From positions 124,001 to 188,000 of the forward strand of contig NZ_LMLZ01000024.1 of NCBI RefSeq assembly GCF_001422735.1: DNA of 64,000 nucleotides, read 5' to 3'. This DNA comes from Acidovorax sp. Leaf78. Its GTDB lineage: Bacteria; Pseudomonadota; Gammaproteobacteria; Burkholderiales; Burkholderiaceae_C. The notes under the pieces are model-generated. The model worked only from the letters and a program-made list of their open reading frames with translations. It did not search any database and was not told the origin of the DNA. Position 1 is the first letter of the stretch. Every line of letters starts with the position of its first letter. A program made the position numbers and the translations under genes. Positions 53,089 through 62,270 of this stretch are shown piece after piece.

Positions 53089-55242
53089 TCAGATCACCAG
53101 CGGGTCCACATCCACCAGCCAGCGCACCAGCCCCTTATGCTCCGGCGCGCTGCGCGTGGTCTGCAGCACGGGCTGCCACGCGGCCAGAAAGCGCTGCAGG
53201 GCAGCACGGCTGCTGCTTTCCATGAGCATCTGGGCGCGCTCCACGTTGGCCACGCGCTGGATGGTCAGGGGTACCGGGGGGAACAGCGTCACAGCCTCCA
53301 GCCCCGGCAGGGCGGCGGCATGGGCGGCAGCCGTGGCGGCGGTCAGAAAGCCCTGCGCGACCTCCTGCGTGCGGGCATCGGCGCGCACCAGGGCCTGGAA
53401 GGCGAACGGCGGCATGGCGGCTTCTTCGCGCTCCTGGAGCTGCTGGGCGGCAAAGGCCGGGTAGTCGTGGGTGCGCAGCGCCTCGTACACCGGGTGCTGC
53501 GGGTGAAAGCTTTGCACCCACATTTCGCACTGCGTGCCCTGGGCGGCCATGTAGGCTGCGTCGCGCCCCGCGCGGCCGGCGGCCTGCATGAGCAGTGCGA
53601 ACAGGCGCTCCGGCGCCCGGAAGTCGCTCGAAAACAGCGCCCCGTCGGGCTGCACCGCGGCCACCAGCGTGATGCGCCGAAAGTCATGTCCCTTGGCGAT
53701 CATCTGCGTGCCCACCAGCACATCCACCTCGCCCGAATGCACCTGCGCCAGTTGCGCCTCGAGCGAGCCCTTGGCTTTGGTGGTGTCGGCGTCGATGCGG
53801 GCGATGCGGGCGGGGGTGCGGTCGGGCCGCAGCACCTCGGACAGCAGGTCGCCGAGCTGTTCTTCCAGCTGCTCGGTGCCCCGGCCCATGGAATGGATGT
53901 CCGGGCTGCCGCAGGTGGGGCAGGCGCGGGGCACGCGCACCGTGTAGCCGCAGTGGTGGCAGCGCAGGGTGCGGTCAGCCTTGTGAAAGACCTGGTGCGC
54001 GCTGCAGTGCGGGCAGTCGCTCTTCCAGCCGCAGTCGGCGCAGTGCAGCACGGGCGCGTAGCCCCGGCGGTTGAGCAGCACCATGCTCTGCTCCCCGCGC
54101 GCCACGCGCTCAGTGATGGCGGCCAGCAGCGGCGCGCTGAAGATGGCGCGCCGCGGCTGCTGGTTCATGTCCACGCGGCGCACCCGGGCCGGGGCGCCTG
54201 CGCCCCCATCTGTCCCTAAGCCGGCGCCGATCCGGCTGGGCATGGCCAGGCGCACGTAGCGCCCGCCTTCGGGGTCCTCCGCCGTGGGCGGGCGGCTGGC
54301 GTGCCAAGTCTCGAGCGACGGCGTGGCCGAGCCCAGCAGCACCTTGGCGCCTTGCTCGCGCCCGCGCCAGATGGCCAGGTCGCGCGCCGAGTAACGGGCG
54401 CCTTCCTGCTGCTTGTAGCTCGGGTCATGCTCCTCGTCCACGACGATGATCTTCAGGCCCGGCAAACTGGCGAACACCGCCATGCGCGTGCCCAGCACGA
54501 TGCGGGCAACGCCGCTGTGCGCGGCCAGCCAGCTCTTGAGGCGCTGCGGGTTGGTCATGCCGCTGTGCAGCGACACCACCGCCTGGCTGCCAAAGCGCGG
54601 CGCAAAGCGGGAGGTGAAGCGCTCTTCGAGCTGCGGGGTGAGGTTGATCTCCGGCACCATCACCAGCGCCTGGGCGGTGGGGTCGGCCTCCAGCGCCTCC
54701 TGCACGCAGCGCAGGTAGACCTCGGTCTTGCCGCTGCCGGTGCTGCCGAACAGCAGGAAGGGGCCGGATTCGGATGAAATTCTGGCCCTGGCGCTTTCCT
54801 GTTCTGCGGTAAGCGCTATGGTTTTAATAGCGTTGGCAGCGTCGCCGCCTGCCGTGCCCTTGGGCGGGCGCCGCAGCCGCCGCGCCAGTTGATCGGGCTG
54901 CAGGTCGCGCAGTTGCGGCGGCAGGGCTGCGAGTGCCACCTCGCCCAGGGCGCGCTGGTAGTAGCGTGCCGCAAAGGCCACCAGGCGGCGCCAGGGCAGG
55001 CTCAGTGGCTCTACGCCCTCCAGCACCCCGGCAACGGAGCGCATGGCCGCGCCTTCGGGCAGCTCGCCGGTGGCATCCAGGGCATCCCACACCACACCCA
55101 GCACCTCGCGCTTGCCCAGGGGCACCCGCACCAGCGTGCCGGGCGGCAAGGGCCGCTCGCTGGCATAGCTGAGCAAGTCCCCCACGCCGCTGTGGGACGG
55201 CGTGTGCAGCGCAACATGAACGATGGTGGAGGGGGTGATCAC
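53089..55242 (-). CDS. priA: Primosomal replication protein N' (PriA helicase)
   Basis: 717 aa. N-terminal DNA-binding domain (about 1-110), then an SF2 helicase with Walker A FGSTGSGKTEVYL, DEEHDPSYKQQEG, MVLLNRRGYAP and QAAGRAGR, and the zinc region CADCGWKSDCPHC plus CHHCGYTVRVPRACPTCG. It restarts stalled replication forks. Residues ~134-152 (AIKTIALTAEQESAR) in the linker before Walker A are encoded by a family A-like repeat. The stop codon lies beside the AbiEi-site cluster. Confidence 0.94.
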   Translation of the reverse strand: MITPSTIVHVALHTPSHSGVGDLLSYASERPLPPGTLVRVPLGKREVLGVVWDALDATGELPEGAAMRSVAGVLEGVEPLSLPWRRLVAFAARYYQRALGEVALAALPPQLRDLQPDQLARRLRRPPKGTAGGDAANAIKTIALTAEQESARARISSESGPFLLFGSTGSGKTEVYLRCVQEALEADPTAQALVMVPEINLTPQLEERFTSRFAPRFGSQAVVSLHSGMTNPQRLKSWLAAHSGVARIVLGTRMAVFASLPGLKIIVVDEEHDPSYKQQEGARYSARDLAIWRGREQGAKVLLGSATPSLETWHASRPPTAEDPEGGRYVRLAMPSRIGAGLGTDGGAGAPARVRRVDMNQQPRRAIFSAPLLAAITERVARGEQSMVLLNRRGYAPVLHCADCGWKSDCPHCSAHQVFHKADRTLRCHHCGYTVRVPRACPTCGSPDIHSMGRGTEQLEEQLGDLLSEVLRPDRTPARIARIDADTTKAKGSLEAQLAQVHSGEVDVLVGTQMIAKGHDFRRITLVAAVQPDGALFSSDFRAPERLFALLMQAAGRAGRDAAYMAAQGTQCEMWVQSFHPQHPVYEALRTHDYPAFAAQQLQEREEAAMPPFAFQALVRADARTQEVAQGFLTAATAAAHAAALPGLEAVTLFPPVPLTIQRVANVERAQMLMESSSRAALQRFLAAWQPVLQTTRSAPEHKGLVRWLVDVDPLVI
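54787..54840 (-). repeat. Family A-like repeat inside the priA linker
   Basis: Plus-strand CTGGCGCTTTCCTG, GCGGTAAGC and the palindromic GCTATGGTTTTAATAGC match parts of family A in shuffled order. It is fully in frame within priA, in the region between DNA-binding and helicase domains. Confidence 0.45.
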
Positions 55243-55297
55243 GGGCTTTGGACAGTTACAGGTGCTTGTGCAGGCGATGTAGAGGTTTGGCGGCTAA

Positions 55298-55355
55298 GTG
55301 CTTGATTTGATGTGCGCAGGGAGTAATCCCGTGTTTCTGTGGATAACTTTGTTGA
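55298..55355 (+). repeat. Duplicated module in the priA-hemE region (copy 1)
   Basis: GTGCTTGATTTGA, 23 bases, then TTTCTGTGGATAACTTTGTT GA. The same two blocks recur at 55631-55690 with 25-base spacing. Each module contains one DnaA-box match. Confidence 0.75.
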
Positions 55356-55630
55356 CATCCTGCTGCGACACCCCGCCAAGCCGCATGAATGCTGGCCCGG
55401 AACAAAATGCCCACAAAATTGGCAGCGGCAAAAAATCCTTATGAATCAATCATCTGAAGATTTTTGAGCGCATTTTCTGTGCTATGGCCTGGCTACTGCG
55501 CGATGTTGCGCCGCATCACGATTTGTGTGCATAAGTCGAACATCGATGTGGCGTCAAGCCCCGGAACGGCCCCCAATTTGTGCTAGCTGCCCCCGCGCAT
55601 GTTCGACGTTTTATGCGGTTTGGCCTGCAA

Positions 55631-55690
55631 GTGCTTGATTTGACTGGGGATTTGTAAGAAATCCAGAATTTCTGTGGATAACTTTGTTGA
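55631..55690 (+). repeat. Duplicated module in the priA-hemE region (copy 2)
   Basis: Same blocks as copy 1: GTGCTTGATTTGA at 55631 and TTTCTGTGGATAACTTTGTT GA at 55669. Flanking GGTTTGGC is also shared. Confidence 0.75.
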
Positions 55691-55960
55691 TATCCCCTGT
55701 GTTTGCCTCGCAAGCCCTTGAAGCGCCGTGCTTTTGGTGGATTGCCTGCAAAAAACGCAGACCGCCGCGCCCCTTTGAAATCAACGACTTACGCAGTGGT
55801 TGAGAATTTTTTCGCTCCTTCCACCCATTGGCTCAGACGTGCACACTCCACGCTTGCGCTGCTCCAGATTTGTGCATAAGTCGTGCCCGACTTCCGGTCC
55901 GGCACACAAAAATGTGTTACGTCGCGCGGGCGGCTCCTGCTGCCAGAGCAACCCCCGCCT

Positions 55961-57073
55961 TCACCCCTGACGCTGCGCGCGCGAGTGGCTGTGCACGGCC
56001 TCGACCAGGGCCGACACATGCTCGGGCGGCGTGAACTGGCTGATGCCGTGGCCCAGGTTGAAGATGTGCGTGGGGCCGGTGGTGGTGCGGTCGGTGTGGG
56101 GCTTGCCAAAGCTGTCCAGAACGTGGCGCACCTGGGTGGCGATTTGCGCGGGGGGCGCAAACAGCACGTTCGGGTCGATGTTGCCCTGCAGCGCCTTGCC
56201 GGGGCCGCCCGCCTGGCCGCCGACGATGGCACGGGCATGGCCCAGGTTGGCCGTCCAGTCCAGGCCCAGTACTTCGCAGTCCAGGTCGTTCATGTCCGGC
56301 AGCCAGATGCCGCCGCCCTTGGTGAAGACGATGCGCGGCACGTCGGTGCCGTCCACGCCGGTGCGCTTGAGCTGTGCCAGCACCCGTTTCGTGTACGCCA
56401 GGCTGAACTCCTGGAAGGCGCCGTCGGCCAGCACGCCGCCCCAGCTGTCGAACACCATCACGGCCTGGGCACCCGCGTCGATCTGGGCATTGAGGTAGGC
56501 GGCCACGCTGTCGGCGTTGATGGCCAGGATGCGGTGCATCAGGTCGGGCCGCGCGTACATCAGGCTCTTGACCATTCGATAGTCGTCGCTGCCCTTGCCC
56601 TCGACCATGTAGCAGGCCAGCGTCCAGGGGCTGCCCGAGAAGCCGATCAGCGGCACGCGGCCGTTCAGGGCCTTGCGGATGCTGGTGACGGCGTTGAATA
56701 CGTAGCGCAGCTTGTCCATGTCGGGCACGGCCAGCTGATCCACAGCGGCCTCGTCGCGCACCACTTTGGCAAAGCGCGGGCCCTCGCCCTCGGCGAACGA
56801 GAGCCCCAGGCCCATCGCGTCGGGCACGGTGAGGATGTCGCTGAACAGGATGGCCGCATCGAGCGGAAAGCGCTCCAGGGGCTGCAGCGTGACCTCGGTG
56901 GCGTAGTCCACATTGGTGGCCAGCCCCATGAAGCTGCCCGCCTTGGCGCGCGTGGCCTTGTACTCCGGCAGATAGCGCCCCGCCTGGCGCATGAGCCACA
57001 AGGGCGTGTAGTCGGTGGCCTGGCGGCGGCAGGCACGCAGGAAGGTGTCGTTGGAGAGGGGGGCAAAGCTCAT
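55961..57073 (-). CDS. hemE: Uroporphyrinogen decarboxylase
   Basis: 370 aa. N-terminal signature [21 protein letters not shown], then [51 protein letters not shown] and the C-terminal [21 protein letters not shown]. It decarboxylates uroporphyrinogen III to coproporphyrinogen III in haem synthesis, in the cytoplasm as a dimer. The ATG at 57073 has no strong ribosome site immediately upstream. The neighbouring priA is in the same orientation, 0.7 kb away. Confidence 0.95.
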   Translation of the reverse strand: MSFAPLSNDTFLRACRRQATDYTPLWLMRQAGRYLPEYKATRAKAGSFMGLATNVDYATEVTLQPLERFPLDAAILFSDILTVPDAMGLGLSFAEGEGPRFAKVVRDEAAVDQLAVPDMDKLRYVFNAVTSIRKALNGRVPLIGFSGSPWTLACYMVEGKGSDDYRMVKSLMYARPDLMHRILAINADSVAAYLNAQIDAGAQAVMVFDSWGGVLADGAFQEFSLAYTKRVLAQLKRTGVDGTDVPRIVFTKGGGIWLPDMNDLDCEVLGLDWTANLGHARAIVGGQAGGPGKALQGNIDPNVLFAPPAQIATQVRHVLDSFGKPHTDRTTTGPTHIFNLGHGISQFTPPEHVSALVEAVHSHSRAQRQG

Positions 57074-57149
57074 CCTGCAATTGTCGCAGGGTGGACGGCA
57101 AGGCCCGGCACGGTGTGCTGCGGCTGAACCTGGCGCGCCCCAGGCCAGC

Positions 57150-57230
57150 GCCACTGTGGGTCCTGTTTTACCGGTCCACGGGTGGCGTCCCCCTCAGGGG
57201 GAAGACGCGAAGCGGCTCAGCGGGAGCTAA
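57150..57230 (-). repeat. Family C repeat (copy 7) after the MFS gene
   Basis: It has GGCGTCCCCCTCAGGGGG and AGCGGCTCAGCGGGAG directly beside the stop codon of the MFS-monooxygenase gene, standard orientation. Confidence 0.75.
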
Positions 57231-58811
57231 CTATCTCTCAGCGATGTAGTGCGACATGCGCACGACCTCGCCGGGTGCCAAAAATGCACGCACCTCCGTC
57301 TCCAGCGCCTGGTCGGCCATGGTGGCGCGGGCGCGCTGGTGCAAATAGTCGGCCCAGGACTCGACGATAAAGCGCTCCACGTAGCGCGAGGGCTCGCCCA
57401 GGTCCTTGTACACGCGCCAGAAGGTGGCGCCGTCGCGGCGGCGCGGGGCCTTCATGCGGCTGATGGTGTCCAGGAACTCGGCGTCCGAGCCGGGCGCAAT
57501 GCGGTAGCCCACCTCCACGGCGACCGGGCCGGCCTCGGGCAGGGGCTCGGCCTCGATGAAGAGTTCGTCCCAGGGCGTGGCCTGCGTCACTTCGTGCAGC
57601 GCGCCCATGCGCAGCGGCATGGGCCGTGCCAGCAGCAGCCCCGCCCCCATGAGCGCGGCGGCCGTGTACAGCGTGGGGGCCAGGCCCACGATGTCCGATG
57701 CCGCCCCCCAGAAGGCGGAGCCCATCGCAAACGCACCCAGCGCCGCCACCATGTGCATGGCCACTGCGCGCGACCGCACCCACTGCGGCGCGCTGGCCTG
57801 GGTGGCGGTGTTGAAGGTGGACATGGCCGACATCCAGGCCGCGCCCGCAAACAGCATGGCGATGTACACCACCCACGCGATCTTGGTCATGGCAGCGACC
57901 AGCATGGCGGCGGCAAACACCACGCCGCCTGCGCCCACGATGATCTCCATGCCAAAGCGCGCGCGCAGCCGCCCCAGCACCAGGCCCACCGCCACGGCGC
58001 CGGTGCCCAGGCAGCCCATCAGCAGGCCGAAGCCCGGCGCCCCGGTGCCCAGGCGCTGGGCGATGACGGGCAGCAGCGCCCACAGGGCCGAGCCCGCGGC
58101 GCTGAACGCCATCACGCGCACCAGCTGCGCCAGGATGATGCGCGAGTGCCAGGCAAAGCGCAGGCCGCTCAGCGTGCCGCCCCACAGGCGCTCGGCGGGC
58201 AGCTTGGAGGGCGGGTGGGCCTTGGGCGGCCAGCGGCGGATCGACTGCCACATTACCAGCGTGGTGGTCACGGTGACGGCAAACACCCACCCCGCGCCCA
58301 GCTGGGCAAACACCAGCCCCGCCAGCGTCGGCCCGATGGCGCGCGCGGCGTTGTAGGCAATGCTCACGGCGGTGATGGCCTGCGGCCATTCGTCGCGCGG
58401 CACCGGGTCGATGACCGACGAGTTCCACGCCGGCGTCAGCACCGCCGTGCAGCAGCCGCAGATGAACACCAGGAACAGCACCGACGCCGGCCCGCCCCAG
58501 CCGCCCAGCACCAGCAGCGTAAGCAGCACGCTGGCACCCACCTGCGCCAGCAGCGCGCCCGAGATCAGGCGCCGCCGGTCCGTCGTGTCGGCCAGCACGC
58601 CCGCCGGCAGCGCCAGCAGGAACATCGGCATGAACACCGCCGTCTGCACCAGCGCCGCCAGGAACGAGGAGCCCGTGAGCTCCACCATCAGCCAGGCCGC
58701 GGCCATGGTCTGCATGCCGCTGCCGATGAAGAACACGCCACCGCAGACCCACAGGCCCCGGAATGCTGGTTGGCGCAAGGGGCTCCACAAAGAGGTTGAT
58801 GGCTGCGACAT
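57231..58811 (-). CDS. MFS exporter fused to a small monooxygenase-like domain
   Basis: 526 aa. An MFS_3/EntS-like transporter of about 12 helices (residues 10-400; TSLWSPLRQPAFRGLWVCG opening, AWNSSVIDPVPRDEWPQAITAVS) is followed by a ~110-residue ABM-like dimeric alpha-beta barrel (VAVEVGYRIAPGSDAEFLDTISRMKAPRRRDGATFWRVYKDL). Such barrels occur in antibiotic-biosynthesis monooxygenases and in sensor or binding modules. The fusion may couple export to binding or modification. It is divergent from nothing but is followed (upstream) by a MarR gene on the same strand. Confidence 0.82.
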   Translation of the reverse strand: MSQPSTSLWSPLRQPAFRGLWVCGGVFFIGSGMQTMAAAWLMVELTGSSFLAALVQTAVFMPMFLLALPAGVLADTTDRRRLISGALLAQVGASVLLTLLVLGGWGGPASVLFLVFICGCCTAVLTPAWNSSVIDPVPRDEWPQAITAVSIAYNAARAIGPTLAGLVFAQLGAGWVFAVTVTTTLVMWQSIRRWPPKAHPPSKLPAERLWGGTLSGLRFAWHSRIILAQLVRVMAFSAAGSALWALLPVIAQRLGTGAPGFGLLMGCLGTGAVAVGLVLGRLRARFGMEIIVGAGGVVFAAAMLVAAMTKIAWVVYIAMLFAGAAWMSAMSTFNTATQASAPQWVRSRAVAMHMVAALGAFAMGSAFWGAASDIVGLAPTLYTAAALMGAGLLLARPMPLRMGALHEVTQATPWDELFIEAEPLPEAGPVAVEVGYRIAPGSDAEFLDTISRMKAPRRRDGATFWRVYKDLGEPSRYVERFIVESWADYLHQRARATMADQALETEVRAFLAPGEVVRMSHYIAER

Positions 58812-58974
58812 GAATGGATGGTGGGGCGGTGGGTGTGGGCCGGGGTCGGCCGCGGGTTCGTCGTGGTGCGGTCGTATGTCGTCGTGGGGTGCGCTCAGCA
58901 GTTTGTGGCCGCGAGTCCCGCTCTGGAGGATATCGTCGGTTCCCCGTTTTAGGGCGGTTCCGCGCGCATCCCCT

Positions 58975-59532
58975 TCAATCTGTGTGCCGCCCGCCGCGCA
59001 GCCGGTAGGTGCGGGGCACGTCGGTGCGGGTGGCGACCAGCGCCTCGGCGCGCTGCTGCATGTCGGCCAGGGCCTGGTCCAGGCTCTGCACGGCGTGCGC
59101 GTCCAGCCCGGCCAACAGCTCCTGGTTGAGTGCCTTGACCTGCGGGAACAGCCCATCGTGCACCGCCTGCCCGGAAGGCGTGAGCGACAGCACGGCCTGG
59201 CGGCGGTCGCCCGGCATGGCCTCGCGGATGAGCAGCTTCTTGGCCAGCAGCGAGGTGATGGCGCGCGAGGTGCGGGCCCGGTCCAGCCCCAGGCGCAGGG
59301 CCAGCTCCGCCGGCGGCAGGCCCGGGTGCTGCGCCAGCACCATGAGCAGGCCCCATTCGCGCCGGGTGATGCCGTAACCGCCTTCGCACAGCCGCACCAC
59401 CAGGCTACCAGCCACCGCCAGCAGGCGGTTCAGGCGGTACATCAACAGGTCGTGGGCCACCAGCGGGTCGGCCAGCCGGCTGGCCGCTGGCGTGGCCGGG
59501 GAGGGCGCGGGCATCAGGGTATCTCCGGGCAT
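58975..59532 (-). CDS. MarR-family transcriptional regulator
   Basis: 185 aa. A winged HTH spans about 50-130 (YGITRREWGLLMVLAQHPGLPPAELALRLGLDRARTSRAITSLLAKKLL, then the wing with REAMPGDRRQAVLSLTPSG). A palindrome lies just upstream of the start. It sits between the MFS-ABM gene (downstream) and a divergent Bug receptor gene, and probably regulates one or both. Confidence 0.85.
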   Translation of the reverse strand: MPGDTLMPAPSPATPAASRLADPLVAHDLLMYRLNRLLAVAGSLVVRLCEGGYGITRREWGLLMVLAQHPGLPPAELALRLGLDRARTSRAITSLLAKKLLIREAMPGDRRQAVLSLTPSGQAVHDGLFPQVKALNQELLAGLDAHAVQSLDQALADMQQRAEALVATRTDVPRTYRLRGGRHTD

Positions 59533-59534
59533 GA

Positions 59535-59549
59535 ATTGATTAGATCAAT
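59535..59549. promoter_or_regulatory. Candidate MarR operator
   Basis: ATTGAT, TAG, ATCAAT: a perfect 15-base inverted repeat centred ten bases upstream of the marR start, in the region shared with the divergent Bug gene. Typical size for a MarR site. Confidence 0.55.
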
Positions 59550-59647
59550 CGATTGTGGGCCCAATACAGTGGGCCGCGCGGCGACGCTCTTTTGCTCGAT
59601 GCCTGCCTGCCTGTCCTTTGCCACTGCCCCTGCCTGGAGACCCGACC

Positions 59648-60601
59648 ATGCGAAAACCCCTCGCCCTCGTGCTGACCGCCGCGCTCGCCCTGTGCGCCAC
59701 CCTGGCCCAGGCGCAGGACACGCCCTTGCGCATCGTGGTCGGGTACGCCCCAGGTGGCGCGACCGACCGCGTGGCCCGCATCGTGGCCGACAAGCTGGGC
59801 TCCAAGCTCGGCACGCCCGTCATCGTGGAGAACAAGACCGGCGCGGGCGGCCGCCTCTCGGCCCAGGCTGTGAAGGCCGCCCCCGCCAACCAGCCCATGC
59901 TGCTGCTGGCCAACCCCGCCGTCATGCTGGTGGCGCCCCTGGTGTTCCCCGACGCGGGCTACGACCCCGAGCGCGACTTCCGCCCCGTGAGCCATGTCAA
60001 CAGCTACGAGTTCGGCGTGGCCGTGGCCAGCGCCGTGCCGGTCAAGGAACTGCCGCACCTGATGGCCTGGCTGCGCGCCAATCCCGACAAGGCCAACTTC
60101 GGCGTGCCCGCCACCGGCAGCCTGCCGCACTTCTTCGGCCTGATGGTGGGCGACGCCGCCAAGGTGCGCGCCGAGGTGGTGGGCTACCGCGGCTCGGCAC
60201 CGCTGCTCAACGACCTGCTGGGCGGCCAGGTGCCCGTGGCGTTCGACACCTTCGACACCCTGCTGCCCCAGCACGAGGCCGGCAAGATCCGCATCCTGGC
60301 CGTGTCGAGCGCCAAGCGCAGCCCGCTGGACCCCAAGATCCCCACCTTCAAGGAAAGCGGCATGGACCTGGCCGCCACCGGCTGGAACACCTTCTTTGCA
60401 CCGATGAGCATGCCCAAGGCCCAGGCCGAACGCCTGGCCGGCTTGATTGTGGAGGTGATGAAGGACCCGGACACCCAGCGCAAGTTCGAGGCGGCCAAGA
60501 TGGAGCCGGTGGTGGCGACCATGGCGCAGACCGAAGCGATGCTGAAGGCGTACCGCGCGCAGTGGGCGCCGGTGGTGCAGCGCTCGGGCTTCAAACCTTG
60601 A
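59648..60601 (+). CDS. Bug/TctC-family periplasmic solute receptor
   Basis: 317 aa. Signal peptide to ~23 (AQAQD), then LRIVVGYAPGGATDRVAR, KTGAGGRLSAQAVKAAP and EVVGYRGSAPLLNDLLGGQ. It is the third Bug receptor in the window and diverged from the others in the pocket. It is divergent from marR and followed by a sulfatase gene, with a pair of family B hairpins between, so the ligand may be a sulfate ester or sulfonate, but this is a guess. Confidence 0.9.
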   Translation: MRKPLALVLTAALALCATLAQAQDTPLRIVVGYAPGGATDRVARIVADKLGSKLGTPVIVENKTGAGGRLSAQAVKAAPANQPMLLLANPAVMLVAPLVFPDAGYDPERDFRPVSHVNSYEFGVAVASAVPVKELPHLMAWLRANPDKANFGVPATGSLPHFFGLMVGDAAKVRAEVVGYRGSAPLLNDLLGGQVPVAFDTFDTLLPQHEAGKIRILAVSSAKRSPLDPKIPTFKESGMDLAATGWNTFFAPMSMPKAQAERLAGLIVEVMKDPDTQRKFEAAKMEPVVATMAQTEAMLKAYRAQWAPVVQRSGFKP

Positions 60602-60671
60602 CGCGCCGCGCTTTCGTCAGCGCCAAACTTCAATCGTCAATCGCCAAACGCTGCGCACCACACACCACCAA

Positions 60672-60731
60672 CCGTTCACGCTGAGCCTGTCGAAGCGCCG
60701 CGCAAGGCTTCGACAAGCTCAGCCCGAACGG
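60672..60731. repeat. Family B hairpin (copy 2) between bug and sulfatase genes
   Basis: CCGTTCACGCTGAGCCTGTC GAAGC paired with GCTTCGACAAGCTCAGCCCG AACGG, 71 bases after the Bug stop codon. Confidence 0.8.
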
Positions 60732-60838
60732 TATTGACGATGTCGCCGAGCGCTACCGACAAGCTCCCACATACACCCTGCCTCTGCCACCACCTTCGCC
60801 TTCGCCGCCACCTTCAAACGCCATTAATCCGTTCACGC

Positions 60839-60889
60839 TGAGCCTGTCGAAGCGCTGCGCAAAGGCTTCGACAAGCTCAGCCCGAACGG
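60839..60889. repeat. Family B hairpin (copy 3) before the sulfatase gene
   Basis: Same arms as copy 2 in the same orientation, 53 bases before the sulfatase ATG. The two copies are 108 bases apart in direct orientation. The 340-base intergenic region holds nothing else. Confidence 0.8.
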
Positions 60890-60941
60890 ACTTGGGTGGT
60901 GGTGAGAGCCAACCGATCACTCGACCCCTCGGACCCGCCCC

Positions 60942-62270
60942 ATGCCCCAGCGCCCCAACATCATCTTCATCGTCGCCGACGACCTCGGCTATGCCGACCT
61001 GGGCTGCTACGGCGGGCGCGACGCCAGCTTCGGCGCCGTGTCGCCCGTGCTCGACGGCTTGGCCGCACGCGGCCTCAAGCTCACGCAGGGCTACTCCAAT
61101 TCACCCGTCTGCTCGCCCACGCGCTTTGCGCTGATGACCGCGCGCTACCAGTACCGCCTGCGCGGCGCGGCCGAGGAGCCCATCAACAGCAAGAGCCGCG
61201 GCAGCACCACGCTGGGCCTGCCGCCCGATCACCCCACGATGCCGTCGCTGCTGCGCGCAGCGGGCTACCGCACGGCGCTGATGGGCAAGTGGCACCTGGG
61301 CTACCCGCCCGCTTTCGGGCCGCTGCGCTCGGGCTACGAAGAGTTCTTCGGCCCCATGTCGGGCGGGGTGGATTACTTCACGCACTGCAGCTCGGGCGGT
61401 CAGCACGACCTGTACCTGGGCGACGAGGAAAAGCAGCAGGACGGCTACCTCACCGACCTCATCACCGACCACGCGCTCGACTACGTGGAGCGCATGGCCC
61501 CGGGCGCGCAGGCCGGCACGCCGTTCTTCCTGAGCCTGCACTACACGGCGCCCCACTGGCCGTGGGAGACGCGCGACGACGAGGCGCTGGCGCAGGAGGT
61601 CAAGGGCAACCTGTTCCACCTGCACGGCGGCAACATCGACACCTACCGCCGCATGATCCACCACATGGACGAGGGCATCGGCCGCATCATGGCGCTGCTG
61701 CAGGCGCAGGGCCTGGAGCGCGACACGCTGGTCGTCTTCACCAGCGACAACGGCGGCGAGCGCTTCTCGGACAGCTGGCCCCTGGTCGGCGGCAAGATGG
61801 ACCTGACCGAAGGCGGCATCCGCGTGCCCTGGATCGCCCACTGGCCCGCCGTGATCGCGCCGGGCGGCGTGAGCCCGCAAACCTGCATGACCATGGACTG
61901 GTCCGCCACCATGCTCGATGCAGCAGGTGCGGCCGCTGCGCCCGACTACCCGCTCGACGGCCGCTCGCTGATGCCGCTGCTGCGCGACCCATCGGTGCTG
62001 GACGAGCCCGCGCTGTTCTGGCGCATGAACCATCGCGGCCAGCGCGCCATGCGCCAGGGCGACTGGAAGTACCTGCGCGTGGACGGCAACGACTACCTCT
62101 TCAACCTGGCCCAGGACGAGCGCGAGCGCGCCAACCGCGCGCTGCTGGAGCCCGCGCGCCTGCAGTCCATGCGCGCGGCGTGGGAGGCGTGGAATGCGTC
62201 GATGCCTGCGATTCCCGAGGACGCGACAGTGAGCCTCGGCTATTCGGTAAAGGACATGCCGGGGAGGTAA
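60942..62270 (+). CDS. Type I (formylglycine) sulfatase
   Basis: 442 aa. Catalytic motif SNSPVCSPTRFALMTARY with the modifiable cysteine Cys57 in C-x-P-x-R. Metal site residues are in IVADDLGYADL and TSDNGGERFSD; GKWHLGYPP is also typical. There is no signal peptide (PQRPNIIFIVADD opens the protein), so it is probably cytoplasmic. The sulfatase hydrolyses a sulfate ester, with the substrate unknown. It needs a formylglycine-generating or anaerobic maturation enzyme, not present in the window. Confidence 0.9.
   Translation: MPQRPNIIFIVADDLGYADLGCYGGRDASFGAVSPVLDGLAARGLKLTQGYSNSPVCSPTRFALMTARYQYRLRGAAEEPINSKSRGSTTLGLPPDHPTMPSLLRAAGYRTALMGKWHLGYPPAFGPLRSGYEEFFGPMSGGVDYFTHCSSGGQHDLYLGDEEKQQDGYLTDLITDHALDYVERMAPGAQAGTPFFLSLHYTAPHWPWETRDDEALAQEVKGNLFHLHGGNIDTYRRMIHHMDEGIGRIMALLQAQGLERDTLVVFTSDNGGERFSDSWPLVGGKMDLTEGGIRVPWIAHWPAVIAPGGVSPQTCMTMDWSATMLDAAGAAAAPDYPLDGRSLMPLLRDPSVLDEPALFWRMNHRGQRAMRQGDWKYLRVDGNDYLFNLAQDERERANRALLEPARLQSMRAAWEAWNASMPAIPEDATVSLGYSVKDMPGR

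Larger units (their letters stand above)
55243..55960. other. Gene-free region between priA and hemE with four DnaA-box matches
   Basis: No gene. On the minus strand four exact TTATNCACA sites occur: 55338-55346 and 55673-55681 (TTATCCACA), and 55526-55534 and 55871-55879 (TTATGCACA), all in the same orientation. Regional AT content is high, e.g. near 55430-55490. An inverted pair GTCGAACAT / ATGTTCGAC lies at 55536-55607. Candidate roles are a DnaA-binding or titration locus, or an origin; dnaA itself is not in the window. Confidence 0.6.

Noticed and set aside
55243-55960. Claim that this is the chromosome origin oriC
   Set aside because: DnaA boxes are present, but dnaA, dnaN and rpmH are not in the window and skew was not computed. 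The weaker statement of a DnaA-box region is kept.
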